DNA of 64,000 bases from Floricoccus penangensis (GCF_001832885.1 NZ_MKIQ01000026.1:1-64000), one strand, 5' to 3'; numbered from the stretch's first letter, positions 34,905 to 44,680 are shown. Program-made: numbers and translations. Notes: generated by a model from the letters alone, not told the origin.

Positions 34905-35714
34905 ATGGAAGAAATTGTGAAGATACTATTTGATAAATTAGAAAGAAGTGATTCTGATTATACCAACTTAGAAGTTCAATGTTTATATGAACATATTGGA
35001 GACGAGAATCCGGAAATTCGTGATTCTCTCGTTTTTATAAGTTTAGCAAGTGGTTTAGTCGAAGAAAAGTTTACACTAGAACAAGTGAAGTTTTTAGCTA
35101 AGTCAGCAAAAGAAGAAGATATTTTATTTTATAATATTCAAAAAGGATTACCCTATACGGTAACTAGAACTTTCGCTGCCTTATTGTATGGATTTTTAGT
35201 CAGAGTCGATGGTGATTCTAATTCTTCTTATCATAAATTTATGACCGAAAGTGAGAGAAATTACTATTTAAATTCAGTCCTAAATTATTTAAAAGAGGAA
35301 AAAGATTTTACGGATTTTGATACAAAATATGGTTGGGTTCACGGATTGGCTCATGCAGGAGATTATTTGGGACAAGTGATAAAACATCCAGATACTAATC
35401 AGGAGTCTATACTCGAAGCCTTTGAAATAGTGATTGATATTTTTAAGAAGCTAGAATACAGTTTGTCTGAAAAAGAGGAGGCTCGCCTAGCATATCCATT
35501 TGTTGAAGCAATACTTGAAAATAAAATTAGCCAAGAAAAGTTATCTCAGCTAGTTGTTAATCGTGAATTTCCCATAGCTGAAGGAAGACGACATATTGGG
35601 AGCTTTGCCTATGAAAAGTTTTTAGCTGCAATCTATTTTGCTCTTGAAAGTAAAGGTATTTTAGAAGAGAAATTAAAAATTGAACTTTTGAATATTTTAA
35701 AGGAATATTGCTAG
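34905..35714 (+). CDS. DUF2785-family cytoplasmic protein
   Basis: 269 residues, without signal or membrane segment. The mid-region YGWVHGLAHAGDYL and the later AYPFVEAIL and RHIGSFAYEKFL segments match the DUF2785 family as I recall it. The protein looks almost wholly alpha-helical, possibly a HEAT-like solenoid. The conserved Trp-Val-His-x3-His-x3-Asp pattern could bind metal, but no activity is known to me. GGGGGAA lies before the ATG. It follows a membrane-anchored unknown in a likely two-gene unit. Confidence 0.75.
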   Translation: MEEIVKILFDKLERSDSDYTNLEVQCLYEHIGDENPEIRDSLVFISLASGLVEEKFTLEQVKFLAKSAKEEDILFYNIQKGLPYTVTRTFAALLYGFLVRVDGDSNSSYHKFMTESERNYYLNSVLNYLKEEKDFTDFDTKYGWVHGLAHAGDYLGQVIKHPDTNQESILEAFEIVIDIFKKLEYSLSEKEEARLAYPFVEAILENKISQEKLSQLVVNREFPIAEGRRHIGSFAYEKFLAAIYFALESKGILEEKLKIELLNILKEYC

Positions 35715-35755
35715 TACTAATAATTATTAGTTTTAGTATATAAATTATAAGATTA

Positions 35756-35790
35756 AACAGTATGAGCATATGTATCGTATTGTTTTTTAT
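35756..35790 (+). terminator. Terminator after the DUF2785 gene
   Basis: AACAGTA pairs with TATTGTT (one G-U) around a 15-base loop, then a run of T. Confidence 0.6.
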
Positions 35791-35859
35791 TTAAAAATAA
35801 AAAGCACTAAATATTACATAATACTTTAGAAATACTGAAAAATATTTTCAATTGTGCTA

Positions 35860-35872
35860 AAATTAGAATACT
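35860..35872 (+). promoter_or_regulatory. leuS promoter (extended -10)
   Basis: TGTGCTAAAAT contains an extended -10 (TGC-TAAAAT), about 25 bp before leuS. No T-box leader (no GGTGGNACCGCG element) is present, so leuS is not under T-box control here. Confidence 0.55.
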
Positions 35873-35895
35873 AAACTTATTTGAGAGGATTGGAT

Positions 35896-38409
35896 ATGAA
35901 TTACAACCATCAAGAAATAGAAAAAAAATGGCAAAAATATTGGGCAGAAAATGATACATTTAAGACAGGTGAAGATCCTTCTAAACCTAAATTCTATGCT
36001 TTAGATATGTTTCCTTATCCTTCAGGTGCAGGACTTCACGTAGGTCATCCAGAAGGATATACAGCTACAGATATTTTAAGTCGCTTTAAACGTGCCCAAG
36101 GTTATAATGTGCTTCACCCTATGGGATGGGATGCGTTTGGTTTACCAGCTGAACAATATGCTATTGATACTGGTAATGATCCAGCAATCTTTACACAAGA
36201 AAACATCAATACTTTTAAAGATCAAATTAACTCTCTTGGATTTTCGTATGACTGGGATCGTGAAGTTAATACAACGGATCCAAACTATTATAAATGGACT
36301 CAATGGATTTTTACTAAGCTCTATGAACATGGTCTAGCTTATGAAGCAGAAGTACCAGTAAACTGGGTTGAAGAACTTGGAACTGCAATTGCTAATGAAG
36401 AAGTACTCCCTGATGGTACGAGTGAGCGTGGTGGTTATCCAGTAGTTCGTAAACCAATGCGCCAATGGATGCTTAAGATTACAGCTTATGCTGAACGTCT
36501 ACTTGATGATTTAGATGAACTTGATTGGCCAGAATCAATCAAAGAAATGCAACGAAATTGGATTGGAAAATCCGTTGGTGCAGATGTGAACTTTAAAGTG
36601 GCAGATAGTGATGAAGAATTCACAGTCTTTACAACACGTCCTGATACTCTGTTTGGTGCAACTTATACAGTGCTTGCTCCAGAGCATCCACTAGTTGATA
36701 AAATTGTAACTCCTGATCAAGCCGATGCAGTTGCAGAATATAAGCGTCAAGCTTCACTTAAATCAGATTTAGCCCGTACTGACCTCGCTAAAGAAAAGAC
36801 AGGAGTCTTTACAGGTGCTTATGCTATCAATCCAATAAATGGTAAGGAAATTCCAATTTGGGTAGCTGACTATGTTCTTGCAAGCTATGGAACTGGTGCT
36901 ATTATGGCTGTTCCTGCTCATGATACTCGTGACTGGGAATTTGCAAAACAATTTGACCTTGAGATTATTCCAGTACTTGAAGGTGGGAATGTTGAAGAAG
37001 AAGCCTACACAGAAGATGGAGCACACATCAACTCTGAATTTCTTAATGGTTTAGATAAATCTGATGCCATAGAAAAAGTTAATAGTTGGTTGGAAGAAAA
37101 TGGTGTAGGTAGTAAAAAAGTTACTTATCGCCTTCGCGACTGGCTGTTCAGTCGTCAACGTTATTGGGGTGAACCAATTCCAATCATTCATTGGGAAGAT
37201 GGAGAAACAACTGCTATTCCAGTAGATCAACTCCCACTTGTTTTACCAAAAACTGATGACATAAAACCTTCTGGTACAGGAGAAAGTCCACTTGCTAACA
37301 TTACAGAATGGGTTAATGTAGTTGACGAAAATGGACGCAAAGGACGTCGTGAAACTAACACAATGCCACAGTGGGCAGGATCAAGTTGGTACTATCTACG
37401 TTATATTGATCCACATAATGATAAAGCACTTGCTGATTTCGATAAGCTAAAAACATGGCTTCCAGTAGATATCTATGTGGGTGGAGCAGAACATGCTGTT
37501 CTTCATCTCCTTTATGCACGTTTCTGGCATAAATTCCTTTATGATATTGGTGTTGTGCCAACAAAAGAACCGTTCCAAAAACTTTATAATCAAGGAATGA
37601 TCCTTGGGACAAGTTATCGTGATTCACGTGGTGCACTTGTGGCAACTGACAAGGTTGAGAAACGTGATGATAAGTTTTTCAATATTGAAACAGGTGAAGA
37701 ACTTGAACAAGGCCCTGCCAAGATGTCTAAATCACTAAAAAATGTAATAAATCCTGATGATGTAGTTAATGAATATGGTGCAGATACACTAAGGCTTTAT
37801 GAAATGTTTATGGGTCCTCTTGATGCAAGTATTGCTTGGTCAGAGGATGGACTTGATGGAGCACGTAAATTCTTAGATCGTGTATGGCGTCTTTATACAA
37901 ATGAAGATGGTACCCTAAGTGATAAAATTGTGAGTACAAATGATGGTAAACTTGATAAAGTTTATAATGAAACTGTTAAATTAGTGACAGACCATCTTCA
38001 ATCAATGAAGTTTAATACTGCTATTAGTCAAATGATGATCTTCGTTAATGCGGCAAATAAAGTAGATAATTTTTATATTGAATATGCCAAAGGGTTTGTT
38101 CAACTACTTGCGCCAATTGCGCCACATATTGCTGAAGAGCTTTGGCAAAAGCTCGGTGAAGATGGTGGAATTTCGTACGTTGCATGGCCAACTTATGATG
38201 AAAGTAAACTAGTTGAAAACGAAGTTGAAATTGTTCTTCAAGTTAACGGTAAAGTGAAAGCTAAAGCTGTTGTACATAAGGATATGACTCGTGAACAACT
38301 AGAAGAATTTGCTCTTTCAAATGATGAAATCAAAGGAAATATCGAAGGAAAAACAGTAAGAAAAGTTATTGCAGTACCTGGTAAACTTGTAAATGTAGTA
38401 GCTAACTAA
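35896..38409 (+). CDS. leuS: Leucyl-tRNA synthetase
   Basis: 837 residues from the ATG at 35896. A TTG at 35881 is in frame but overlaps the GAGAGGA ribosome site that serves the ATG. Class I signatures: [14 protein letters not shown] (HIGH-type) near residue 45 and KMSKSLKN (KMSKS) near residue 608. The CP1 editing domain lies between them, with [12 protein letters not shown] and the conserved Asp of DTRDWEFA, which clear mischarged tRNA. The C-terminal domain ends GKVKAKAVV...VPGKLVNVV. It is monocistronic with a terminator. Confidence 0.97.
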   Translation: MNYNHQEIEKKWQKYWAENDTFKTGEDPSKPKFYALDMFPYPSGAGLHVGHPEGYTATDILSRFKRAQGYNVLHPMGWDAFGLPAEQYAIDTGNDPAIFTQENINTFKDQINSLGFSYDWDREVNTTDPNYYKWTQWIFTKLYEHGLAYEAEVPVNWVEELGTAIANEEVLPDGTSERGGYPVVRKPMRQWMLKITAYAERLLDDLDELDWPESIKEMQRNWIGKSVGADVNFKVADSDEEFTVFTTRPDTLFGATYTVLAPEHPLVDKIVTPDQADAVAEYKRQASLKSDLARTDLAKEKTGVFTGAYAINPINGKEIPIWVADYVLASYGTGAIMAVPAHDTRDWEFAKQFDLEIIPVLEGGNVEEEAYTEDGAHINSEFLNGLDKSDAIEKVNSWLEENGVGSKKVTYRLRDWLFSRQRYWGEPIPIIHWEDGETTAIPVDQLPLVLPKTDDIKPSGTGESPLANITEWVNVVDENGRKGRRETNTMPQWAGSSWYYLRYIDPHNDKALADFDKLKTWLPVDIYVGGAEHAVLHLLYARFWHKFLYDIGVVPTKEPFQKLYNQGMILGTSYRDSRGALVATDKVEKRDDKFFNIETGEELEQGPAKMSKSLKNVINPDDVVNEYGADTLRLYEMFMGPLDASIAWSEDGLDGARKFLDRVWRLYTNEDGTLSDKIVSTNDGKLDKVYNETVKLVTDHLQSMKFNTAISQMMIFVNAANKVDNFYIEYAKGFVQLLAPIAPHIAEELWQKLGEDGGISYVAWPTYDESKLVENEVEIVLQVNGKVKAKAVVHKDMTREQLEEFALSNDEIKGNIEGKTVRKVIAVPGKLVNVVAN

Positions 38410-38416
38410 TGATAAA

Positions 38417-38446
38417 GAGATCATGAATTTTCATGGTCTTTTTTGA
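38417..38446 (+). terminator. leuS terminator
   Basis: GATCATG and CATGGTC (one G-U pair) around AATTTT, followed by TTTTTT. Confidence 0.75.
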
Positions 38447-38463
38447 TGAAAAAATTTAGATAT

Positions 38464-38498
38464 AAGAAAAACCTAATAAATATTTATCAGGTTTTTGA
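38464..38498 (-). terminator. Terminator for the minus-strand phosphodiesterase gene
   Basis: On the minus strand AAAAACCTGATAAA pairs with TTTATTAGGTTTTT, giving a long stem and a T run. Confidence 0.75.
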
Positions 38499-38501
38499 AA
38501 A

Positions 38502-39251
38502 TTATTTTCTTTTTCCAGTAAAGTAGTCTGCACGGTCTGTAAAAATACCATCGACACCCCAATTAAATAGTTCGTTAGCTCGATCAGCTTCATTAACAGT
38601 CCAAACATTAATCTTGTAGCCTCGTTTTTGGATTTCGTCAATCATTTCACGAGTTAGTCGATCATTTTCGAGATGGACAGTTGTTGCACCACATGCATCA
38701 GCAATTAATTGCCAATCTGGATATAAGGTATGTTGTTCAAATAGAATTGCGTATTCATGTTCAGGTGCTATATTATGCATTTTAGCTAAAAGAATTGAAT
38801 TAAAACTTGAGATTAAAATCTTAACACTCGGGTCAATCTGGGAAAGTTTTTCTTTTAATTGTACAACAAGATCATTTGCAAGGTCATTTCCATGAGGGCC
38901 AGTGATTCCTTTTAACTCTAAATTTAAATTCAATTTAGTCTTATTAACAAACTCAACCAAATCGTCAATTGTAGGAAGTTTTTGACCTTCAAATTCAGGA
39001 GAAAACCAACTACCAGTATCAGTGTCCTTCATAAGATCGTAGTCAGTTCGGGCAACTTCACCCGCTGAACTTGTAGTTCTTTCCAAGAAATCATCATGGA
39101 TAATAACTAGTTTCCCATCTCTTGTTGAAGTAACGTCAGTTTCAAACCATTCAATATTATAGTCTTGCATTAAATTAAAGCCGGCAAGAGTATTTTCAGG
39201 TGCTAAAAGTGGTAAACCACGGTGGGCAAAAATAGTTTTATTGGCGCGCAT
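38502..39251 (-). CDS. Glycerophosphodiester phosphodiesterase family protein
   Basis: 249 residues, cytosolic form without a signal peptide. The GDPD signature is clear at the N-terminus: FAHRGLPLLAPENTLAGF (catalytic His and Arg), then WFETDVTSTRDGKLVIIHDD with the metal-binding Glu/Asp and second His. LNLELKG carries a further ligand Glu, and the C-terminal NVWTVNEADRANELFNWGVDGIFTDR completes the barrel. Such enzymes release glycerol 3-phosphate from deacylated phospholipids or teichoic acid breakdown products. GAGG precedes the ATG. Convergent with leuS. Confidence 0.92.
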   Translation of the reverse strand: MRANKTIFAHRGLPLLAPENTLAGFNLMQDYNIEWFETDVTSTRDGKLVIIHDDFLERTTSSAGEVARTDYDLMKDTDTGSWFSPEFEGQKLPTIDDLVEFVNKTKLNLNLELKGITGPHGNDLANDLVVQLKEKLSQIDPSVKILISSFNSILLAKMHNIAPEHEYAILFEQHTLYPDWQLIADACGATTVHLENDRLTREMIDEIQKRGYKINVWTVNEADRANELFNWGVDGIFTDRADYFTGKRK

Positions 39252-39368
39252 ACATACCTCGAATTTTTTAATTTATTTAATGTATATTATAAACTTTCAA
39301 AGGTGGAAATAAAAGTAAATAAGGGTAAATTTATAAATATTTTTCACAAGGAAGTAGGGACTGAAAAC

Positions 39369-39397
39369 TTGACAAAGAATATTTACAAATGTAAACT
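39369..39397 (+). promoter_or_regulatory. Promoter of the CopY-like gene with overlapping cop box
   Basis: TTGACA (39369-39374), a 17-bp spacer and TAAACT (39392-39397). The palindrome TTTACAAATGTAAA (39382-39395), containing TACA-N2-TGTA, fills the spacer and overlaps the -10, so a bound repressor would block the polymerase. This indicates autoregulation. Confidence 0.7.
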
Positions 39398-39427
39398 ATG
39401 AATATAATAACATATGAGGAGGTTTTC

Positions 39428-39829
39428 ATGATTAAGGCAATTAGTGATGCTGAATGGGATGTTATGCGAATTGTTTGGACTGATGGGAATGTAACGGTCG
39501 ATGACATTGCAAATAAAATTGATCCTAAGCATGGTTGGCAACTAGCCACAATAAAGACCTTGCTTGGTAGACTTGTAAAGAAAGATATGTTGAGTACAGA
39601 ACGTGATGGTAGAAAATACGTTTATTCAGCTAAAATGTCTGAATGTGAAGCAGCGCGTGAAATGGCAGATGAGTTTGCTGATAAAATTTGTACAAAACAA
39701 AGAGCATCTGCTATCGCTGAACTTATTAGAAGAAGCGATTTTACGCAAGAAGATATTCAAATGCTTAAAGATGTTTTAGACCACAAGACGGTTGAAACAA
39801 AGGTTGAATGTAACTGTGTTCATGATTAG
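39428..39829 (+). CDS. CopY/BlaI-type (Penicillinase repressor family) transcriptional repressor
   Basis: 133 residues from the ATG at 39428, which has GAGGAGG five bases upstream; an upstream ATG at 39398 lacks a site. The N-terminal winged helix (SDAEWDVMRIVW ... TIKTLLGRLVKKDML ... YVYSA) is typical of CopY and BlaI. CopY proteins end in two Cys-x-Cys pairs that bind copper or zinc. Here the tail is ECNCVHD and stops after one pair, so the metal hook is half-size. A cop box overlaps its promoter. No copper ATPase or chaperone gene is next to it, so it is an orphan. The signal may be copper or something else. Confidence 0.82.
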   Translation: MIKAISDAEWDVMRIVWTDGNVTVDDIANKIDPKHGWQLATIKTLLGRLVKKDMLSTERDGRKYVYSAKMSECEAAREMADEFADKICTKQRASAIAELIRRSDFTQEDIQMLKDVLDHKTVETKVECNCVHD

Positions 39830-39866
39830 AAAAAACAATTGGTAAAATCTACCAATTGTTTTTTTG
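39830..39866. terminator. Bidirectional terminator
   Basis: AAAAAACAATTGGTA pairs perfectly with TACCAATTGTTTTTTT. It ends the CopY-like gene and also the convergent minus-strand membrane protein gene. Confidence 0.88.
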
Positions 39867-41705
39867 TTAAACTTCGTCATCTTTTACGAGTTGAGTCTTG
39901 TTCCTGAAATACATGAATCCTACTGTAGCAATAGTGAGTATCCATGATAAAATCGAGATACAAATTCCCATTTTTTCAGCTGCAGACTTAATATATTGAA
40001 CCTTGATTTGTGGTTGTCCTTTTGTATTAACTACGACATATCCATCATCATCTTTTTGTAACTCTAGTTTAGTCCCATTATTGTCAGTGGCCTCAAAACC
40101 TTTGTACCAAGTCATAGGTAATCTTACTGTGTGATCTCCATTTGGTAAATTATTTACCATGAATGTATAATCTTGATTATATAACATGATTTGTGATTTT
40201 TCACCATCAATATATGCGACCTTTTCATCTAAACCACTTGTACTTGCAGATATGATTCCTTGTTCAAAAACATTGGTACTTGGTCTAACATTTTTCGTAT
40301 CATTAACAGTATACGTCATCTGTTTCTCAGAAATATAATCATTTCCACCAAAGTTTGACCTTTTGGCCATTTCTTTTATATTTTTGTCAGAAAATTCATT
40401 GGGTAATTGGCTTCGAACTTTTCTGAACTCCTTTGTTCCCTCAACTATAGTTAGATTGTCTGCTTTATAATTTAATACAGTCAAAAAACTACCTATAGTA
40501 AAAAGTAATAAGAATAGTGTCCTAAATTGAGGGATATTTCGAAATTCAAATTGGAATAGAAATTCAATTACAAAAATTAGTATAAAAATCTCTGTAAATG
40601 GCATAAACCTATCTGGAAATTGAATTACTGATAGAGGGGTATTCTGAAACCAAATCCAAGGGAATAAATTACTTACTAAGATAATAAACCCTAATGATAG
40701 GAAGAAGTATTTTTTTAGTTTAGTATTTGATTTTACCTGTTCACTGGTGAATAGTAGTATCCCAAATATAATATATGCTATGCACAATACAATACCGAAA
40801 TTAAATCCGAAACTTGGGTTAGTAAGATCATTGTCGAGACTAATGTTAAGTATCCTATAAATTGAAGCAGCTAAAGCCTGCATATTTCTTTTATCTGCAC
40901 CTAAAATATCTACATTAGTCATTTGAATTGCAAATGGGATTAAGAAGCTACAAGTCAATAGAAATGCAGAAACTGCAAAAAGAACACTTGAAATTAAACG
41001 TTCCTTTGTAAATTTTTTCCAGTAAATACTTAATGCAAAAAGGACAATCCCGAAAATAACAAGAGTAAATGAAGTAACAAGATGATTAAGTAGTACTAAA
41101 CTAAAACCAATACTAGCAAGCCACCATTTTTTATTATCCCCTAAAAATAGTTCGTATATGCCTAGTAGTGCTAGTGGAAAGAAAGCGTAGGCAAAGGAGG
41201 AAGGAGAAGCACCACGATTTAAAAAATTACCAAAGTTATAAAGCGAGAATGCCCAGAGTATCGCAAATACAAAAGATTTTAAGGTATTTTTGGTAAAAAT
41301 CTTTGCAGAGTAGTATGCGACTATCTGTGTTACGAATAGTAAAATAATATGTCCAAAATATAGACCAGTTACAATTTTTCCTGTTAAATTAATAAACAAT
41401 GCATAAATAAAGGAGAAAGAATTCGGGTAAAAAAAGTGAATTCCATTTCCGTCCTGTCTAAAAGTATATGCTGAAACATCTGGAAAAAAATGACCAACCT
41501 TCATACCTTGAGCAATCTCATACATTCTTGGAATATGAGCTCCGTCATCAGATTGTGGAAAATAAGAATTAGTTAACAAGAGTGGAAGAATAAATAAGAT
41601 TGATAGAAAGAGGAAAATTCCATTTCTAATCCAAAAATTATCATAAATAATTGGGGTATTGTCTCTATTTTTTTTCATAATTTGAGACTGCGAACTAGTA
41701 TCCAT
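39867..41705 (-). CDS. Large multi-pass membrane protein, PTPS-related / GT-C-like
   Basis: 612 residues with about twelve hydrophobic spans up to residue 420, then an extracytoplasmic beta-rich domain of about 150 residues and a final span near 580-600. After the first span comes FPQSDDGAHIPRMYEI, an acidic pair followed by a His, in the place where GT-C glycosyltransferases keep their catalytic Asp. The layout matches the membrane proteins annotated as 6-pyruvoyl-tetrahydropterin synthase related, which are thought to be glycosyltransferases rather than pterin enzymes. The start has GGAG five bases upstream. It lies next to yfhO, with a fold-back repeat between. Confidence 0.7.
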   Translation of the reverse strand: MDTSSQSQIMKKNRDNTPIIYDNFWIRNGIFLFLSILFILPLLLTNSYFPQSDDGAHIPRMYEIAQGMKVGHFFPDVSAYTFRQDGNGIHFFYPNSFSFIYALFINLTGKIVTGLYFGHIILLFVTQIVAYYSAKIFTKNTLKSFVFAILWAFSLYNFGNFLNRGASPSSFAYAFFPLALLGIYELFLGDNKKWWLASIGFSLVLLNHLVTSFTLVIFGIVLFALSIYWKKFTKERLISSVLFAVSAFLLTCSFLIPFAIQMTNVDILGADKRNMQALAASIYRILNISLDNDLTNPSFGFNFGIVLCIAYIIFGILLFTSEQVKSNTKLKKYFFLSLGFIILVSNLFPWIWFQNTPLSVIQFPDRFMPFTEIFILIFVIEFLFQFEFRNIPQFRTLFLLLFTIGSFLTVLNYKADNLTIVEGTKEFRKVRSQLPNEFSDKNIKEMAKRSNFGGNDYISEKQMTYTVNDTKNVRPSTNVFEQGIISASTSGLDEKVAYIDGEKSQIMLYNQDYTFMVNNLPNGDHTVRLPMTWYKGFEATDNNGTKLELQKDDDGYVVVNTKGQPQIKVQYIKSAAEKMGICISILSWILTIATVGFMYFRNKTQLVKDDEV

Positions 41706-41723
41706 AAAAGCTCCTTATTGATT

Positions 41724-41837
41724 ATATAGTTACTTAAAAATAGAATACATCGTTGCGATTTATACTAATAAGCTTACTTATTTAAGTATAATAGACAACG
41801 TAGTAAAACGAAGGTGCTTCTATTTTAATCAACTATA
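41724..41837 (+). repeat. Fold-back repeat element, copy A
   Basis: About 114 bp. The ends are inverted repeats (TATAGTTACTTAAAAATAG and, inverted, TATAGTTGATTAAAATAG). The centre TACTAATAAGCTTACTTATTTAAGTA is nearly palindromic, flanked by GCGATT and its counterpart, so the whole element folds on itself. Close copies lie at 48884-49004 and (inverted) 60253-60366, with a diverged one at 48777-48890. No coding capacity. Confidence 0.85.
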
Positions 41838-41845
41838 AGTTGTTA

Positions 41846-41881
41846 AAAAGAAAGTGGTTAAATAAACCAGCTTCCTTTTTT
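41846..41881 (-). terminator. yfhO terminator overlapping the end of its coding region
   Basis: On the minus strand GGAAGCTGGTT, a TATTT loop and AACCACTTTC are followed by TTTTT. The left arm lies inside the last codons of yfhO. Confidence 0.6.
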
Positions 41882-44560
41882 ATTATCTTTTTCTTTAGTT
41901 ATAGATTTTGAATCAGTTTCCTTTTTAATAGGAACTTTTCTTTTTGGTACTGGTGTAGAATTTTTTTGTGAATTTTCTCCATCTTTTTTCACTAAAAAGC
42001 TACGACCATTATATACTATAAATAATGCGATTCCTGAAATTAAGCAGAGCCATCCAAGTTTATATCCTCTAGGAGCAAATTTCATAGTTATAGTATGTTT
42101 ACCTGCTTCTGTCTTGATTTTCATAAATCCAGTTTGTGCTTGCTTGATATCTACTTTTTTACCGTCAAGTTTGGCTGACCAACCTTTGTCATAAGGAACG
42201 GTAACGAATATATCACCTGCCACCTTACTGTCATATGTAATTTTAGCACCGTTCTTTTCAGTCTTCACTTGTGTAGGATTTTCATTTATCTTATCAATAG
42301 CTTTTTTATAATTTTCAACATTCAGTGCTAAAAGTTGGGTTTTATCGAAGCTAATGTTGTCATTGTTTACAGCTTTTAATTTAAATTCAACATCTGTAGG
42401 TGTTTCATAATAACCTAAGTTGAAGTAGCTTCCAGTATCATTAGCGTTAAATGTATAGCTTTTATCGTTGCAAGATATAGTAACATCTTTTGAAACATCT
42501 CCATCAATTGAAATATTTGGAACACGAATATAAAGTTGAGATTTTGCAGGAGCAGTGATTCCATAAGTAAATGACAATTCTTCTTTGCCTTCTTGTTTGC
42601 GAAGTGTTACTCGCTTATCGTCAGATGACACATTTCCGCTAATAGTTTCATTGTTTTTATAAATTTGAGTGAAGTACTCAAGTTTCTCGCCTGAAAGTTT
42701 ATTTAAAAAGTTTGTTTGATTTTCGGTTAGATTATTGTCATCAAAGGTAATATCGTTATATCCCTCTTTAACGATAATTGCTGGGCTCGTTACGATGGTG
42801 TTTTCCTTTAGATTTTCAAGATCTGTATTATTGAATCCAAATTTAGCTGGCTGAGCGTTATTGGTAATATTGTATTTGATTGCAAATAGACCATCACCGA
42901 TTAAAGTATTATTTGGATATCGTAGATTTAAATTTGTACCGTCAGAACGGAAACCTAGTTTACTTAAGGTGCTACTTGATTTACGGTTTCTAACACTTGA
43001 AAATTGAGCAAGTGCGTTATAATCAAATTTCATACCATCATTAGCTGTATCAGGTTCTAAGTTATCCATACGGTAAAACTCATCAGAACGTACTTTGTCA
43101 GCAATTGGAAGTAATTTTTTAGTAGCGTTGTCATAGTTTTCACGTGATGCATAGACCCATTCATTTTTAAGCCCATTGATTTGATAGTAAGCGTTAATCC
43201 CTATTTCAGCAACTACAAAGAGCGATGCTATTAAAAGTAGATAACTATTAGGTACTAATTTCTTCTTACGTGCAAGTAAAAAAATTATATAAGCAAGTAA
43301 AAAGAAGATACTTAATAATACGTTAATTGTTTTCACATATGGGTATCGACCACTGGAAATTACAAACATGTATCCTAGGAAGACAATTATACCTGAATCA
43401 ATTATCCAACGTGTATCTATTTCTTTGATTCGTTTCAAGGTTTCTAAAGCTAAAATAATGATTAGCAATGAGAATACGAAACTATAGCGATGGAGGAACA
43501 TATTAGGGGCGTGCATTCCTTGCCAAAATAAATCAAGTTTTTGGAAGTAAAAACTAGCTATTATAAATACAGCAACAGCTCCATAAGAAATTTTAGTCCA
43601 TAGACCTACTGATTTAGTAAAGAAGAATAAAATTGCAAGAATTAATGGGAAGATACCAACATATATAATTGGAACTGATCCGTATTTTGTAGTATCGAAA
43701 GAACCTACAAAGTTTTTTGAGAATAAATCAAAAAACCAACTTTTTTCAGTAAATAATTTTGAAACTTTTGTAAGTTCCTCACCGTTTGTTTTTAAATCAA
43801 GATAAGCAGGAATTATCGTGAACATAGAAGTTAGACCAGCAAGTGCTGAGGTAACAATAAAGTCACGTGTATTTCTTAATATTTTATTTTTATCCGTATC
43901 AAAAGTTGTTCGAGCTATGAAATAAAGAAGCAAGAAAATTGCTAACATATAACCAAAATAATAATTTTGAATGAACAAAATTGAAAGAGTAACAAAATAT
44001 AAAGTCTTCTTACCATTATCCATAAGGCTATGTAGACCCCAAAGGATTAATGGGAATAGAATGAAGGCATCAAGCCAGGTAATAAGTTCACTTTGTGCTG
44101 TTGGGAAACTCATTAAAGCATAGGATGTTGACATAGCAAGAATAAGCCATTGGGATAGAGATTTGTACATATTTTTGAAACTTACAAAACCAGCAAGTCC
44201 CATACAACCGAATTTCAATATAGTGAAGAGATACATTGCATCAGGCATATTTTTAACACTAAAAAAATAGGTTAAAGGCATGAAGAATGAACCCATGTAG
44301 TACGAGGCAAACGCTTTGATATTGAGTCCTAGACCACTTGTAAATGTATATAAAAACCCCTTTCCGTTATGCATTAAGTTTCTGTATAGGACATGTGCGT
44401 TGACGTACTGGTGATAAGCATCACTAGCAAGTACAGTTTTTTCACCACCCCATGATACTCCAAATGTAGCGTATATTATAATCATAATAATAGCTGGAAT
44501 GAAGAAACTAGCAGGTAGTGAATACTTGTTTTCTCTAATAAATTCTTTTACTTTTTTCAT
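41858..44560 (-). CDS. YfhO-family membrane protein (probable sugar-modifying GT-C enzyme)
   Basis: 900 residues. About twelve spans occupy residues 14-445, and a large extracytoplasmic beta-rich domain follows (about 450-850), then a final span (about 852-870) and a basic cytoplasmic tail. After the first span, VLASDAYHQYVN and the YTFTSGLGLN segment are typical of YfhO. Bacillus and Listeria YfhO proteins act with a polyprenyl-phosphate glycosyltransferase and a flippase to glycosylate lipoteichoic or wall teichoic acid; those partners are not in this window. There is no ribosome site before the ATG. The -10 box is only six bases from it, so the mRNA may be leaderless. The tail is Lys-rich. 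Confidence 0.85.
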   Translation of the reverse strand: MKKVKEFIRENKYSLPASFFIPAIIMIIIYATFGVSWGGEKTVLASDAYHQYVNAHVLYRNLMHNGKGFLYTFTSGLGLNIKAFASYYMGSFFMPLTYFFSVKNMPDAMYLFTILKFGCMGLAGFVSFKNMYKSLSQWLILAMSTSYALMSFPTAQSELITWLDAFILFPLILWGLHSLMDNGKKTLYFVTLSILFIQNYYFGYMLAIFLLLYFIARTTFDTDKNKILRNTRDFIVTSALAGLTSMFTIIPAYLDLKTNGEELTKVSKLFTEKSWFFDLFSKNFVGSFDTTKYGSVPIIYVGIFPLILAILFFFTKSVGLWTKISYGAVAVFIIASFYFQKLDLFWQGMHAPNMFLHRYSFVFSLLIIILALETLKRIKEIDTRWIIDSGIIVFLGYMFVISSGRYPYVKTINVLLSIFFLLAYIIFLLARKKKLVPNSYLLLIASLFVVAEIGINAYYQINGLKNEWVYASRENYDNATKKLLPIADKVRSDEFYRMDNLEPDTANDGMKFDYNALAQFSSVRNRKSSSTLSKLGFRSDGTNLNLRYPNNTLIGDGLFAIKYNITNNAQPAKFGFNNTDLENLKENTIVTSPAIIVKEGYNDITFDDNNLTENQTNFLNKLSGEKLEYFTQIYKNNETISGNVSSDDKRVTLRKQEGKEELSFTYGITAPAKSQLYIRVPNISIDGDVSKDVTISCNDKSYTFNANDTGSYFNLGYYETPTDVEFKLKAVNNDNISFDKTQLLALNVENYKKAIDKINENPTQVKTEKNGAKITYDSKVAGDIFVTVPYDKGWSAKLDGKKVDIKQAQTGFMKIKTEAGKHTITMKFAPRGYKLGWLCLISGIALFIVYNGRSFLVKKDGENSQKNSTPVPKRKVPIKKETDSKSITKEKDNKKGSWFI

Positions 44561-44566
44561 GATTTT

Positions 44567-44572
44567 ATTATA
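44567..44572 (-). promoter_or_regulatory. yfhO -10 box placed for a leaderless transcript
   Basis: On the minus strand TGTTATAAT is an extended -10 whose last base is six bases before the yfhO ATG. A TTGAGT lies 19 bp upstream as a poor -35. Transcription from here would start at or next to the A of the ATG. Confidence 0.55.
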
Positions 44573-44644
44573 ACAAAATTTGTTAATTAATACTCAAAAT
44601 TATAGATAGAATAAATAAAAAAAACTTAGATATCTTCTGGAAAA

Positions 44645-44680
44645 TAAAAAAGCCTTGATTTACAAGACTTTTAAAACTTT
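44645..44680 (-). terminator. Terminator of the HAD-sdaAB-sdaAA-ASCH operon
   Basis: On the minus strand AAAAGTCTTG, loop TAAAT, CAAGGCTTTTTTATTTT. The left arm overlaps the last codons of the ASCH gene. Confidence 0.75.

Noticed and set aside
35715..35895. T-box leader for leuS
   Set aside because: No specifier loop or antiterminator element (GGTGGNACCGCG) is visible; the gap holds a terminator and a simple promoter.
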